Origin: Poecilobothrus nobilitatus
Taxonomy: Eukaryota > Arthropoda > Insecta > Diptera > Dolichopodidae
DNA: 64,000 nt
Direction: 5' to 3'
Assembly (NCBI GenBank): GCA_947095535.1
Contig: OX352772.1
Location: 105,449,815-105,513,814 of the forward strand
In this document: piece by piece, positions 31,523 to 43,950 of the stretch
Layout of the letters: each line of letters starts with the position of its first letter
Numbering within the stretch: position 1 is the first letter of the stretch
Position numbers and translations under genes: made by a program
The notes under the pieces: model-generated
The model's input: only the letters and a program-made list of their open reading frames with translations
Told to the model about the DNA's origin: nothing
Database searches by the model: none

Positions 31523-32170
31523 GTAAAAATCAATGAATTAATTAGTGACAACAAATTGTGAAAATAATTATTTAGCAATAATATGTTATACTGTTGAAGC
31601 GTTGATTTGCATTAATTTAAGTATTTATATTTTATTTAAATTTTTCTATTTGCTTGTTATTTATTGTTATTATTATTTTATTTATTTTTAGAGTTTAGAT
31701 TGTTTAAATTATTATGTTTGTGTTTTCTTTAAGTTAATATATTTTATTAAAGATTTTATTTTTAGAGTTTAGATTGTTTAAATTATTGTGTTTATGTTTA
31801 TTTAGTTTGTTGTTATAATTTATTATATTTGTTTGTCATAATATTTTATTCTGAATTTTTAGTTTGCTTAATTTGGCTCTTGTGATGTTGTTTTATAATA
31901 ATATATTTTATTAAAGATTTTACTTTTAGAGTTTATATTGTTTAAATAATTGTGTTTATGTTTATTTAATTTGTTGTTATAATTTATTATATTTGTTTGT
32001 TATTATATTTTATTCTGAATTTTTAGTTTGCTTAATTTGGCTCTTGTGATGTTGCTTTGTTTATCGTGATTATGTTTATACTGTAATTTTTAATTTGATT
32101 TGATGCTATAAGATATATTGATTGAATTGGTTTTTGTTATTGCTTCTATTAATTTTGATATATTATTTTT

Positions 32171-32809
32171 AGGTTTTTAGGTTTAACAAATTAACTCATG
32201 AAGCAGATATGTAAATGTAGAAGCCATTTCAAGCTACGATTATCGATGCTGCATAAATAATGATTAATGAGTCCTACTGGTTGGCCAAGTTTGTTTGACT
32301 ATCACGTAAATGTTTTTTTTGGTTCTTTTTTAAATTGTTCGAATGATTGCTGGTTTGTTATGTGCGTTGGAAGTGAGTTGAAAATCCTTATAGCTGAAGA
32401 GAGTATGGAATTCCTGATGAATTCGCGTCTGGTTAGTCTTGGGTAGGCTGGGTGGTGTCATGCTTGTTTTGATAAGGTTGTTTTTGATTTTATAAATATA
32501 TTTGGCTTTTTCTTGTTTTATTAGATTATAGATATTAAGAAATCGTGTTTCCATGTATAGTTCCGACGTATGAGCTTCCGCAGTGAATTGGTATAGCCTC
32601 CTTATGGCTCTATTGATTAGAACGTGGACTTTGTCAATAACATATAAAGGGCAATTCGACCAGCATATTATGTTATACAGGATGTGCGATTTTATGTGTG
32701 CATTGAATATATGATCTGCAGTTCTTCTCGTAAGTTTGATCCCGGTTCTTTTTATTGCTCCGATTAGTGCCGCTATTTTGTTCAAGAATGCCTCCACATG
32801 AAGGACCAT
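32171..32809 (-). mobile_element. LINE ORF2 C-terminal fragment, minus strand
   Basis: An open minus frame from 32809 to 32330 encodes the post-RT region: LNKIAALIGAIKRTG, HIKSHILYNIICWSN, INRAIRRLYQF and HTSELYMETRFLNIYNLIK, like the ends of Jockey/CR1-group LINEs. A 3' UTR follows to about 32171. The 5' part is missing (truncated at insertion). It is the only clearly minus-strand retroelement here and separates the plus-strand LINE from the end of the LTR-element pol. Confidence 0.65.
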
Positions 32810-32915
32810 TTAAAATTATAGCTCAAAAAGGTCCAAATAGTACAGTAATTATAAATAATAAAGAAGTAGAATTACATAACAATAATTTAATTAAAGATAG
32901 GAAAGAATATAAATA
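32810..32915 (+). pseudogene. Integrase tail (GPF module) of the inserted LTR element
   Basis: A short frame with PHEGPFKIIAQKGPNST and HNNNLIKDRKEYK, the GPY/F end of Ty3/gypsy integrase. It is followed at once by a stop and an AT-rich UTR, with no env, so the inserted element was env-less. The rest of its gag-pol is gone. Confidence 0.6.
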
Positions 32916-33059
32916 AAAATTATAGATATATAGAAAAATTACATTTTATAAAAACAAATTTTTTTTGAATATAAAATTTAAAATTAAAATAGATATTTTG
33001 TTTTGTTAGTAAATTTAAAATAAATTAGTTTAAATTTTAAGAAATATAAACTAATATAT

Positions 33060-33079
33060 TTTTTTTTTTTTGGGGAGGA
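33060..33079 (+). promoter_or_regulatory. Polypurine tract before right LTR
   Basis: A T-run followed by GGGGAGGA directly before the LTR start TGTAGTA; it primes plus-strand DNA synthesis in LTR elements. Confidence 0.65.
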
Positions 33080-33914
33080 TGTAGTATATCTTGATTTGCT
33101 CACAAAATCATTTCCTTAATTGTAGATTCAACATTACCAAAATAATTTTAAATTAAAATTAAATAACATAAAATTGCTGACCTAACATTTTGTGTGGTCA
33201 CACTTTCAATTGCAAACATCTGTTTATTTTTGTATTGTACAATAATCAAGTACATTTATTTACTTACAACATATTCAATAAAGAAGAAGATCAAATTACA
33301 TCTTTCGTTTAGATTTTTAAACGTTATGATTTGTGAATGATTCATTTTTTGTATGCAATTATATTTTTGGTAATATTTTGGTTAATTATTACATATGGAA
33401 ATTGTATTGTAGAAAAGTACTAGATCAATATATTATATTGCATTTTTGTCCCAAATAATTTCTGTGTAACAAAGCAATAAATTGTTATAATTTATTGACT
33501 TTGATAATTTTAGTATTAAGATAATGTAAATTAAAATAGTATAAATAGTAATACTTTTGAAAATAAAAATCAGAATTATTTTGGATTCAAACCCGAATAG
33601 TTTTCCTGAGCAATTAACTGTGCTTGCTTTATTTTATTATTTTATATTTATTTTATCTGAGGAATTAGCTTTGCTTGTTTTATTTCACTTTTATTAATTT
33701 AAATTATGAGGTTTGCCTTAGCCTTAAAAGAAGGAAACGGTAATTTAGTTTCCCATATTGATCAGCGGTTACTGCGGTGGATAAATATACGGTAAATTGT
33801 ATGTGTGCCATTAGGAAAGACTAATAACAGCACGTTAGCCGCATGCATAGGGAAAGTTAGTTAGTTAGGAAAAGACATAAAAAAATATATAATATAGACA
33901 TAAAATTTATTACA
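33080..33914 (+). repeat. Right LTR of inserted element (835 bp)
   Basis: Starts TGTAGTATATCTTGATTTGC, ends TTTATTACA, and is followed by the AACC target duplication. The first 270 bases match the left LTR. Internal features include AATAAA at about 33277 and an imperfect direct repeat (GAGCAATTAACTGTGCTTGC and GAGGAATTAGCTTTGCTTG, 33608 and 33660). Confidence 0.8.
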
Positions 33915-33918
33915 AACC

Positions 33919-34990
33919 ATTTCAAAACTGCTGACGAAAATAATCATAATGCAATTAAATCAATTAATCAGCAAATTATAATAAATGAAAATTTTAATAA
34001 TAGACTTAAATAATAAAAAATTACAATAAATTCAGATAGAAAAACACTATTAAATAAGCTGGATAGCATCGAAGTAATAGAAAAAGAAAGTTTGGAAATA
34101 GGTATTGTTTTACAATTTATGCTCAAACTAGACGCAATTAAGGAACATATCGAACACATTCAAGAAAATATTGCCTCTGCTAGATTAGGAATACTACATC
34201 CAGATACTTTAACTAATGCTGAAATAAAAATATGATTCAAAAAACTTTTCAATATTAGACGTAGCCAAATATTCAGACAATTCAATAAGTTTTGCAATAA
34301 AAATTCCAACTGAATCTTTAAAATTTAATAAAAAACTTTTGATCCCTATTCCGAATTCTAATGACAAAAAAATAGATTAGGAATTGGAAAGCATTGTAAA
34401 AGTAGGAAAACAATACTTATACTTTCGAAGAAGGAAAATCTTTAAGAAAACTTAGACTAAGTAAGAACTGTATTGTAAAAAGTAGTTGCAAAATCATTAT
34501 TAATAAAGAAGAGGAGCTAGTAGAATTACCAAATAATATTTTAATTTTGAAAAATGTCAGAAACAAAAAGCTCAATAGTACTTGTGACGAAAGGAATTTT
34601 GTACTCAAGGAAAACTATTTTATTACATTTGATACTCTTGAAATAGATCCTAAGAAATATATTAGTAAAAGTTATAAATTTGTCGATCGGTTTGTGATAC
34701 CAGAAGGGAAATATGTCACCTAACAAACACTAATAACTTTTGAAGAAATTTATATAAAACATAAAGATAATCTAAAAGAAATAGAAGTACTCAAGTATCA
34801 TACAAAAATTAATTATTCATTAAAAATTTCATTTATAATTATAATAATAGCAATAATTTTGTTCTCAATATTCTCGCTTTATTTATATATAACTAAGCTC
34901 AAAAAGTTTAAAAATAATATAACCAAGATTCAGAAAAATCTTCATACAAAAAAAGGAACGGGTTACTTCAATTATAGTTCCTCAATGTAA
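33919..34990 (+). pseudogene. env, C-terminal part, after the inserted LTR element
   Basis: The frame continues directly from the env part at 25455-25827 once the insertion and one AACC are set aside. A helical block LKLDAIKEHIEHIQENIASA and RLGILHPDTLTNAEI is typical of F-like Env stalks of errantiviruses. Then come SISFAIKIP, a Cys-bearing ectodomain (CIVKSSCKIII) and a transmembrane helix ISFIIIIIAIILFSIFSLYL (about 34826-34885), then a basic tail to the TAA at 34988-34990. At least four stops or shifts, most before 34450, make it inactive. It is an old, broken copy. Confidence 0.7.
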
Positions 34991-35288
34991 CAATCAAAAT
35001 GCAATTACATTGACACGAACAGGTGGCTGTGACCTAATTCCATTAGAGCTGATAAAGCGAAAGTATAAATTTAATTCATATTTCCAAAGAAGTACTTTTT
35101 TTTTTAAGTTAAAAAAAAAAACAAAATATGTAAAAACAAAAAATCTTTTTTAAGGCATAAGCTATCAGTTCTTTCTCTAACCTCAAGTTAATTAGTTCTT
35201 ATTAAAAGTTCTTACTTAATATTATTAAAATAATGTATTTCTTTTTTTACAAATTCAGTTATTCAAAGTGTGTTAATTCATTTCGCAG
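34991..35288. other. AT-rich joint, no gene
   Basis: Holds the sequence after env and, from about 35258, the probable 5' end of the Jockey-group LINE (TCAGTTATTCAAAGTGTG then CATTTCGCAGTG). No LTR matching 20986 was found, so the 3' LTR of the errantivirus is lost. Confidence 0.4.
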
Positions 35289-35644
35289 TGTTTGCATTTT
35301 TACTAAATGTATAATCGCCACATATAATTAACTTTAATTGATATTAATAAAAATAACAATAACAATAATAAATAAAAATAAAATAAGAACAATTGAAATC
35401 ATACTCTAATAAAAAAATAATTCTATTAAACTTTTATTTGCGTAACTTGAACATTTTTTTTTTTTGCTTCTGTTAAACGTAATTAATAAGTTTAATTAAA
35501 ATTATAAAAAAAAAATAAAAAAAAAATTTTTCTTTTTTAAAAAAGTATAAAACGTATATAGTACATATTTTAAACTTATTTAAATCAAGGAACTTTAAAC
35601 TTTTGTTTTCATTTTATAAAATATTACTTGAAAATTTATAAGCC

Positions 35645-36271
35645 ATGGATTACAAATGCAATCTCGAAAATTGTTTTATTAATGATAAAAAAATTAAATT
35701 TATGATCTGTAAAGCTTTTTGTAAAAGAAAACTCTATGGTGTATGGCATGGGCTTAAGTAGAAATTGATATCACCAGACTCTTGACTCATATTTCATACG
35801 TGAGGATTGCCAGAACTACGAGGGGCTATTAAGAAGTATGTTTGATAACGTACACAATTTATTTTCTAGTCTTGATAGTGCTAAGTCGGGCCTATTAGCT
35901 AAGAGTAGTCAAACAATTAGTGCCAACACCAACACATTTCCAGACATGGCTAAATGATTGGATGCACTAAGTAATGATCTTTCTACAAAAAAAGTTACTT
36001 TGAATAATGACCTTGATGATCCCTACTCCGGTTTTAAGCAGGAACTGTTAAAATTAATTCCAGTTCAAATAAGTAGCTTGGAAAGAAACTTAAAAGATGT
36101 TATCGAACCCGGTCCTAGTCGTCAGCAACCATGTTTAGACTTAGACAGTTTGAATAGTATACTGTCAGCTCATCATCATAAGCTACTTTCTAATTTCGAA
36201 TCATTACATAATGATATATCAAGTTCGTCCCACATTTTAATTTTAATTTTGACTTTAATCTTAATTTTTTA
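35645..36271 (+). pseudogene. Jockey-group LINE ORF1 (in each tandem unit)
   Basis: ATG 35645 starts MDYKCNLENCFINDKKIKF, with cysteines spaced like the first half of a zinc finger (C-x4-C ... C-x3-C). It is cut at residue 39 by a TAG. After shifts, a frame from about 35860 gives SLDSAKSGLLAKSSQTISA and continues from 35958 (LDALSNDLSTKK) to 36271 with a Pro/Gln linker. The same lesions occur in units 2 (37556-38182) and 3 (39467-40093), so they predate the tandem duplication. No RRM was recognised. Confidence 0.6.
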
Positions 36272-36339
36272 GATATTTTAACTTAACTTTAAATCAGATT
36301 TTGATCTTGGTTAATTTTTGGGTTGACTTTAAGTCTAAT

Positions 36340-36849
36340 TAAAATTACCAATTTTAATGTTAATTTCTGTAACATTCGCGGGTTGCAAACGAATTTTCAT
36401 GCCTTCGATTGTCATCTTAGTCAATTAAACCAGCTATTTTAGCCCTATGTGAAATACAAGTTAGCAGCCATAATATCCAAAAGAGGTGTCGCAATCTATA
36501 TAAAAATTACATCACTTTCAACTCACTTCAAAAATATAAATGTTCTAGCCTAACCTTTCCCTATATTTGGGTCAAAATTCTCGTTGAAAAGCAAGTCATA
36601 CATTTCTGTTTGCTATACAGATCGCTCAACTCAAATGAACAAGAAACTGGTATGGAAATCAAAAATCTATCGAACCAAATCAATGAAATTTTGTACTCAT
36701 CTCCAGAAACTGAAATTGTTCTGGCGGGAGATTTCAACATTCATAACAGGGATTGGCTTCATTTCTCTAGTAACACTTCTCCGAATCAAAATTCAATTGG
36801 GAACAAGTTGAACTATTCTCTCACTGTCCCACCTATCTCAACTTGTTAA
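36340..36849 (+). pseudogene. LINE endonuclease domain (in each tandem unit)
   Basis: NVNFCNIRGLQTNFHAFD near 36359, LCEIQ near 36446, YRSLNSNEQETGME and IVLAGDFNIHNRDWLHF (36610-36760) are endonuclease blocks; the GDFN metal site is intact. Stops and a shift occur near 36440-36600. Identical copies are at about 38251-38760 and 40162-40671. Confidence 0.65.
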
Positions 36850-37199
36850 AAATTCCAGTAGGATCCCGGACCGGGCTGATCAAGAAGGTCACCTACAGTG
36901 AAGGGCATTACAGTCATGCTAACTGGGAGGGCCTTTACAATTTTTTTAGAACCTTTGATTGATCATTCTGCTGCCGTAATAGAAATGTCAATTTTGCTGC
37001 AAATGCGATTAGTGAAACTATTTTATTTGGAATGAGGTTATTTATTCCTCATTCCATGAAAACTGACAAAAGGAGGCCCAAATCTTGGTTTAATCGCATT
37101 TGCAAGGAAGCCATTTCTAGAAGAGAGAAGGCTTTTAAACGGTTCCAAAATAACAGGGCGGAGGCTCACAGGGCGAACTATATAGTGGTTAGAAACAGA

Positions 37200-39110
37200 T
37201 GTTTGCATTTTTACTAAATGTATAATCGCCACATATAATTAACTTTAATTGATATTAATAAAAATAACAATAACAATAATAAATAAAAATAAAATAAGAA
37301 CAATTGAAATCATACTCTAATAAAAAAATAATTCTATTAAACTTTTATTTGCGTAACTTGAACATTTTTTTTTTTTGCTTCTGTTAAACGTAATTAATAA
37401 GTTTAATTAAAATTATAAAAAAAAAATAAAAAAAAAATTTTTCTTTTTTAAAAAAGTATAAAACGTATATAGTACATATTTTAAACTTATTTAAATCAAG
37501 GAACTTTAAACTTTTGTTTTCATTTTATAAAATATTACTTGAAAATTTATAAGCCATGGATTACAAATGCAATCTCGAAAATTGTTTTATTAATGATAAA
37601 AAAATTAAATTTATGATCTGTAAAGCTTTTTGTAAAAGAAAACTCTATGGTGTATGGCATGGGCTTAAGTAGAAATTGATATCACCAGACTCTTGACTCA
37701 TATTTCATACGTGAGGATTGCCAGAACTACGAGGGGCTATTAAGAAGTATGTTTGATAACGTACACAATTTATTTTCTAGTCTTGATAGTGCTAAGTCGG
37801 GCCTATTAGCTAAGAGTAGTCAAACAATTAGTGCCAACACCAACACATTTCCAGACATGGCTAAATGATTGGATGCACTAAGTAATGATCTTTCTACAAA
37901 AAAAGTTACTTTGAATAATGACCTTGATGATCCCTACTCCGGTTTTAAGCAGGAACTGTTAAAATTAATTCCAGTTCAAATAAGTAGCTTGGAAAGAAAC
38001 TTAAAAGATGTTATCGAACCCGGTCCTAGTCGTCAGCAACCATGTTTAGACTTAGACAGTTTGAATAGTATACTGTCAGCTCATCATCATAAGCTACTTT
38101 CTAATTTCGAATCATTACATAATGATATATCAAGTTCGTCCCACATTTTAATTTTAATTTTGACTTTAATCTTAATTTTTTAGATATTTTAACTTAACTT
38201 TAAATCAGATTTTGATCTTGGTTAATTTTTGGGTTGACTTTAAGTCTAATTAAAATTACCAATTTTAATGTTAATTTCTGTAACATTCGCGGGTTGCAAA
38301 CGAATTTTCATGCCTTCGATTGTCATCTTAGTCAATTAAACCAGCTATTTTAGCCCTATGTGAAATACAAGTTAGCAGCCATAATATCCAAAAGAGGTGT
38401 CGCAATCTATATAAAAATTACATCACTTTCAACTCACTTCAAAAATATAAATGTTCTAGCCTAACCTTTCCCTATATTTGGGTCAAAATTCTCGTTGAAA
38501 AGCAAGTCATACATTTCTGTTTGCTATACAGATCGCTCAACTCAAATGAACAAGAAACTGGTATGGAAATCAAAAATCTATCGAACCAAATCAATGAAAT
38601 TTTGTACTCATCTCCAGAAACTGAAATTGTTCTGGCGGGAGATTTCAACATTCATAACAGGGATTGGCTTCATTTCTCTAGTAACACTTCTCCGAATCAA
38701 AATTCAATTGGGAACAAGTTGAACTATTCTCTCACTGTCCCACCTATCTCAACTTGTTAAAAATTCCAGTAGGATCCCGGACCGGGCTGATCAAGAAGGT
38801 CACCTACAGTGAAGGGCATTACAGTCATGCTAACTGGGAGGGCCTTTACAATTTTTTTAGAACCTTTGATTGATCATTCTGCTGCCGTAATAGAAATGTC
38901 AATTTTGCTGCAAATGCGATTAGTGAAACTATTTTATTTGGAATGAGGTTATTTATTCCTCATTCCATGAAAACTGACAAAAGGAGGCCCAAATCTTGGT
39001 TTAATCGCATTTGCAAGGAAGCCATTTCTAGAAGAGAGAAGGCTTTTAAACGGTTCCAAAATAACAGGGCGGAGGCTCACAGGGCGAACTATATAGTGGT
39101 TAGAAACAGA
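37200..39110 (+). repeat. LINE 5' tandem unit 2 (1911 bp)
   Basis: Same content as unit 1, joined by TG microhomology at AACAGA|TGTTTGCATT. No difference from unit 1 was noticed. Confidence 0.9.
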
Positions 39111-41021
39111 TGTTTGCATTTTTACTAAATGTATAATCGCCACATATAATTAACTTTAATTGATATTAATAAAAATAACAATAACAATAATAAATAAAAA
39201 TAAAATAAGAACAATTGAAATCATACTCTAATAAAAAAATAATTCTATTAAACTTTTATTTGCGTAACTTGAACATTTTTTTTTTTTGCTTCTGTTAAAC
39301 GTAATTAATAAGTTTAATTAAAATTATAAAAAAAAAATAAAAAAAAAATTTTTCTTTTTTAAAAAAGTATAAAACGTATATAGTACATATTTTAAACTTA
39401 TTTAAATCAAGGAACTTTAAACTTTTGTTTTCATTTTATAAAATATTACTTGAAAATTTATAAGCCATGGATTACAAATGCAATCTCGAAAATTGTTTTA
39501 TTAATGATAAAAAAATTAAATTTATGATCTGTAAAGCTTTTTGTAAAAGAAAACTCTATGGTGTATGGCATGGGCTTAAGTAGAAATTGATATCACCAGA
39601 CTCTTGACTCATATTTCATACGTGAGGATTGCCAGAACTACGAGGGGCTATTAAGAAGTATGTTTGATAACGTACACAATTTATTTTCTAGTCTTGATAG
39701 TGCTAAGTCGGGCCTATTAGCTAAGAGTAGTCAAACAATTAGTGCCAACACCAACACATTTCCAGACATGGCTAAATGATTGGATGCACTAAGTAATGAT
39801 CTTTCTACAAAAAAAGTTACTTTGAATAATGACCTTGATGATCCCTACTCCGGTTTTAAGCAGGAACTGTTAAAATTAATTCCAGTTCAAATAAGTAGCT
39901 TGGAAAGAAACTTAAAAGATGTTATCGAACCCGGTCCTAGTCGTCAGCAACCATGTTTAGACTTAGACAGTTTGAATAGTATACTGTCAGCTCATCATCA
40001 TAAGCTACTTTCTAATTTCGAATCATTACATAATGATATATCAAGTTCGTCCCACATTTTAATTTTAATTTTGACTTTAATCTTAATTTTTTAGATATTT
40101 TAACTTAACTTTAAATCAGATTTTGATCTTGGTTAATTTTTGGGTTGACTTTAAGTCTAATTAAAATTACCAATTTTAATGTTAATTTCTGTAACATTCG
40201 CGGGTTGCAAACGAATTTTCATGCCTTCGATTGTCATCTTAGTCAATTAAACCAGCTATTTTAGCCGTATGTGAAATACAAGTTAGCAGCCATAATATCC
40301 AAAAGAGGTGTCGCAATCTATATAAAAATTACATCACTTTCAACTCACTTCAAAAATATAAATGTTCTAGCCTAACCTTTCCCTATATTTGGGTCAAAAT
40401 TCTCGTTGAAAAGCAAGTCATACATTTCTGTTTGCTATACAGATCGCTCAACTCAAATGAACAAGAAACTGGTATGGAAATCAAAAATCTATCGAACCAA
40501 ATCAATGAAATTTTGTACTCATCTCCAGAAACTGAAATTGTTCTGGCGGGAGATTTCAACATTCATAACAGGGATTGGCTTCATTTCTCTAGTAACACTT
40601 CTCCGAATCAAAATTCAATTGGGAACAAGTTGAACTATTCTCTCACTGTCCCACCTATCTCAACTTGTTAAAAATTCCAGTAGAATCCCGGACCGGGCTG
40701 ATCAAGAAGGTCACCTACAGTGAAGGGCATTACAGTCATGCTAACTGGGAGGGCCTTTACAATTTTTTTAGAACCTTTGATTGATCATTCTGCTGCCGTA
40801 ATAGAAATGTCAATTTTGCTGCAAATGCGATTAGTGAAACTATTTTATTTGGAATGAGGTTATTTATTCCTCATTCCATGAAAACTGACAAAAGGAGGCC
40901 CAAATCTTGGTTTAATCGCATTTGCAAGGAAGCCATTTCTAGAAGAGAGAAGGCTTTTAAACGGTTCCAAAATAACAGGGCGGAGGCTCACAGGGCGAAC
41001 TATATAGTGGTTAGAAACAGA
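39111..41021 (+). repeat. LINE 5' tandem unit 3 (1911 bp), continuous with RT
   Basis: Two single-base differences from units 1 and 2 were noticed (AGCCGTATG at 40266 for AGCCCTATG; TAGAATCCC at about 40681 for TAGGATCCC). The unit continues without a joint into the RT part, so it is the original 5' end of this LINE copy. Confidence 0.9.
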
Positions 41022-42905
41022 TGCAAGAGAGTTATCAACAAGCACAAATTCTTATTCAACCAAAAGTTGAAGCGTAAAATCATCCACATGCCAAAGAATA
41101 ATAAATCTTTTTGCACATTTGACAAAAGTCTAAAAGAAGATGTTAGAGGATCTTCTTTTCCACTACTTGTTGATAACAATGGCAGAACCCTATCAGATTC
41201 TAAAAAGAAGGCGAACTTATTTGGCAACCAGTTCGCTTCCAATTCGACACTGCCACAGTCAGCTTAGATGCCACCCTCCTTTTCAGAAGTTGGCTACTCC
41301 TTCGGTAAAATTTACTTCAGGGCGCCGGCGGTGATGAAAATCTTGAAAAATCTTGATGCAAATAAATCAGCCGGTCCAGATGGTATAACTACCATGGTGC
41401 TCAAAAATACCTACTCGAGTATTTCAAAACCTCTGCGCAACCTTTTCTACCTTTCTTTTACTTCGGGTATCCATCCTACCCAAAGGAAAGTGTCACATGT
41501 TTTCCCAATTCCCAAAAAAGGTATCAAAAGCGATCCCTCTAACTATCGCCCTATTACTATAACTTCGGTCCTTTCCAAAGTAATGGAAAAAATTCTTTAC
41601 CAAAAGCTTCCGAAATACCTGGACCACAAAGGTTTGCTTCATGACATACAATACAGGTTCAGAGCCCGTCCTTTAACCGATGATCTCATGACTTACCTTT
41701 GTGTGAAGCTCCTCCAGCTCCGGCCTCCATCCTTCTGATGAGCCTCCGACGATATTTTGGCTCTTGATATTTTTATGGACTTCGACCGAGTTTGGCACGA
41801 TGCTCTATCGGAAAAATGCAAAGCTTTAGGTCTCGGTTGGGTCTTTTTGGATTGGAGATTTCCTTTCGAATCGTACAATTCGTATACTGGTCAATGGATA
41901 TTCGTCTGACAAATTCAAAATAAATGCTGGTGCCCCTCAAGGATCAATTTTATAACCCCCTTTTTTCTTAATATTTATCAATAACCTAATTTCATTAACT
42001 TCCAATCCTATTCATAGCTTCGCAGACGACACGACCCTTGAGCTTCCCATGAGTTTCATAGCCGCTGCAACATTAATCGTGAAATTAGTACAACAGCAAA
42101 AAATTTAACAATTAGTGACCCAAATAATGATTTAGCAAAAATCCAAAAATGGGGTGAAGTAAACAGAATTGATTTCAACACCACAAACACTCAATGCTGT
42201 CTCATCTCGCGAAAAATTGCCACCACTATTCCTAACCTAATATTTCAGGGAGAAGTTTTGCAAGATTCAACAGATTTAAAGATGCTGAGTATCGAGCTAA
42301 ACCAAAAATTGACTTTGTCAAATCATATTTTTGTTATAGTTAAAGATGCAGCTAAATGTTTGGAATTTTTGAACCGCTGCAAAACCTTCTTTTCTGCATC
42401 TGATCTTCTTAATATCTATAAAACGTACATTAGGCATAAAATGGTGTATAATGCACACATTTGGACTGCAGGCCCTCAAACAACGCTGGGTTATCTAGAT
42501 AATGTGGAAAACAAAGCTATTCGTCTTATCAACGACCCCAGTGTAACTGCAATGCTCACTCCACTCAGCTATCGCCGCACAGTTGGGTCACTGACCTTGT
42601 TTTTTAGATATCTCGTAGGGATTAACACCTATTCCAAAGAAATAAAACAGTTAATGGCTCCACTCAATGTTTTCCAACGAGAAACAAAGAGTGCAACATC
42701 CTCTCATGTAGAGTAATCTAGATGGCGAAATACGGCTTATGGAAATTCGTTTGTTATGCGCACGTCCCGTTTGTGGAACCATTTACCATCACATGTGTTC
42801 CCTAAAGTTGGTAATTCATATGTGTACGATTTACTCAAGCTTAAGAAGAACATTAACATCTTTCTTCAAAATGTCTCTTCAAATGTTCCTACCTATCCCC
42901 CATAA
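40162..42905 (+). pseudogene. Jockey-group LINE ORF2
   Basis: Endonuclease as in the units, then a linker with RRPKSWFNRICKEAISRR. The RT has LDANKSAGPDGITTMVL (41355), SNYRPITITSVLSKVMEK (41540), a DFDRVWHD block (41777), APQGSIL (41933) and FADDTT (42019). A C-terminal region 42258-42716 has YKTYIRHKMVYNAHIW and RRTVGSLTLFFRYL. An in-frame TAA at 42714-42716 is followed by the usual end TSRLWNHLPSHVFP and a stop at 42903-42905. Several shifts occur in 41700-42250. The 3' end is a broken poly(A) near 43104-43127. Confidence 0.75.
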
Positions 42906-43950
42906 TCGTAAATTTCCCAATTCCAATTTTCCCCACCATCCTTCCCACATCTCTATCTCCAAAACGAAGCTGTACATTTGTATTAAAGGTTCCATCCTCT
43001 AGTTTGGTTTTAAAAGGGGGTGGTTTTGGTTGCTTAAAGTTCAACACTACCCTGAGGAACCACATACAGTTCCTCTTGGTGACTTTCGAGTACCAACCCT
43101 TGTAAAAAAAAAAAACAAAAAAAAAAATGTGCGCCTAACTTCTGTCGAAATATAATTGCAGTTAATATGAAATTTAAAATATTATGTACCTATAAAAAAA
43201 AAAAAAAAATCTATAATAAAATATATATTGTGGTACAAACATATTAACTTAAGTATATTATATCATTAAAGCATGTTTGTTTTTCGAGTTATACAATTGA
43301 TGTAAAATATATAATAATTAGTTTACTACATTTAAAAATTGTTTAATTGAAATTTAAAACTTAAAAACATATAACAAAAAGAAAAAAAAAATATGTGTTA
43401 ACAAAAAAATATGTATTAGGAAATATGTACGCATTATAACATATATTACAATATAATAGCGGTAATGTAGGTATAAGTAATTTGTAAAAAAATATAAAAC
43501 AAAAAAAAACAGATTTAAATAATAAAGAATGTTGTAGCCACTTCTTTTGAAAAAAATAAGAAAACTTTTATTTTATAATTGAAACTTAAAACATAAGAAA
43601 AATTAAATTAAAATTAAAATTATAGTACATGAAAAAGAAATTAACAAAAAATGTATATACATACATACTTAACATTATAACAAAAAAAAAGCAACATGTA
43701 TACAAACATATTATGTCATAAATTTTATTTGCAAATGCATTTTTGTTTCATAAGCAACATTTCTGTTTTGTATCTTTTTTTTAATTTTAAGAAATTTAAT
43801 ATCAAAAAAAAAAACGAGAAAAAAGCATACATTTAAATAAACTTTATTTGGAAAAAGAAAAATTTATATGTATGTAAAAAAAAAATTAATAAAAACAAAT
43901 TTTTTTTTAAGTTTAATGACTCAGGAGAGTCTTTTATCAAGGGGTGGAGG

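Larger units (their letters stand above)
26691..32170 (+). mobile_element. LINE with PHD-type ORF1, nearly full length
   Basis: An ORF1 with a PHD-like finger and coiled coil, then an ORF2 with endonuclease and RT, followed by an AT-rich 3' region. The ORF1 finger and the absence of an RNase H domain place it among the CR1/Jockey-group LINEs; I cannot fix the clade. It is inserted within the LTR element at 25828-33914. 31687-32063 holds tandem units of about 164 bp (TTAATTTGGCTCTTGTGATG recurs at 31868 and 32032), probably 3' UTR repeats. Confidence 0.75.
35289..37199 (+). repeat. LINE 5' tandem unit 1 (1911 bp)
   Basis: The first of three head-to-tail units. It includes an AT-rich 5' region, ORF1 (from ATG 35645), the endonuclease part of ORF2 and the pre-RT linker, and ends at GTTAGAAACAGA. 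The next base pair TG is shared by both sides of each joint (microhomology). Units 1 and 2 showed no difference on reading. Confidence 0.9.

Noticed and set aside
35289..41021. Three separate LINE insertions
   Set aside because: Identical lesions and an exact 1911-bp period with the same joint show a tandem duplication (or assembly artefact), not independent insertions.
42739..43002. 87-codon frame repeated at 48258 and 54909
   Set aside because: It is another frame of the LINE ORF2 end, whose true frame gives the conserved RLWNHLPS block.
43904..43950. Second full errantivirus upstream of the block LTR
   Set aside because: A purine tract precedes the LTR but no gag, pol or env blocks could be read in 43128-43950.
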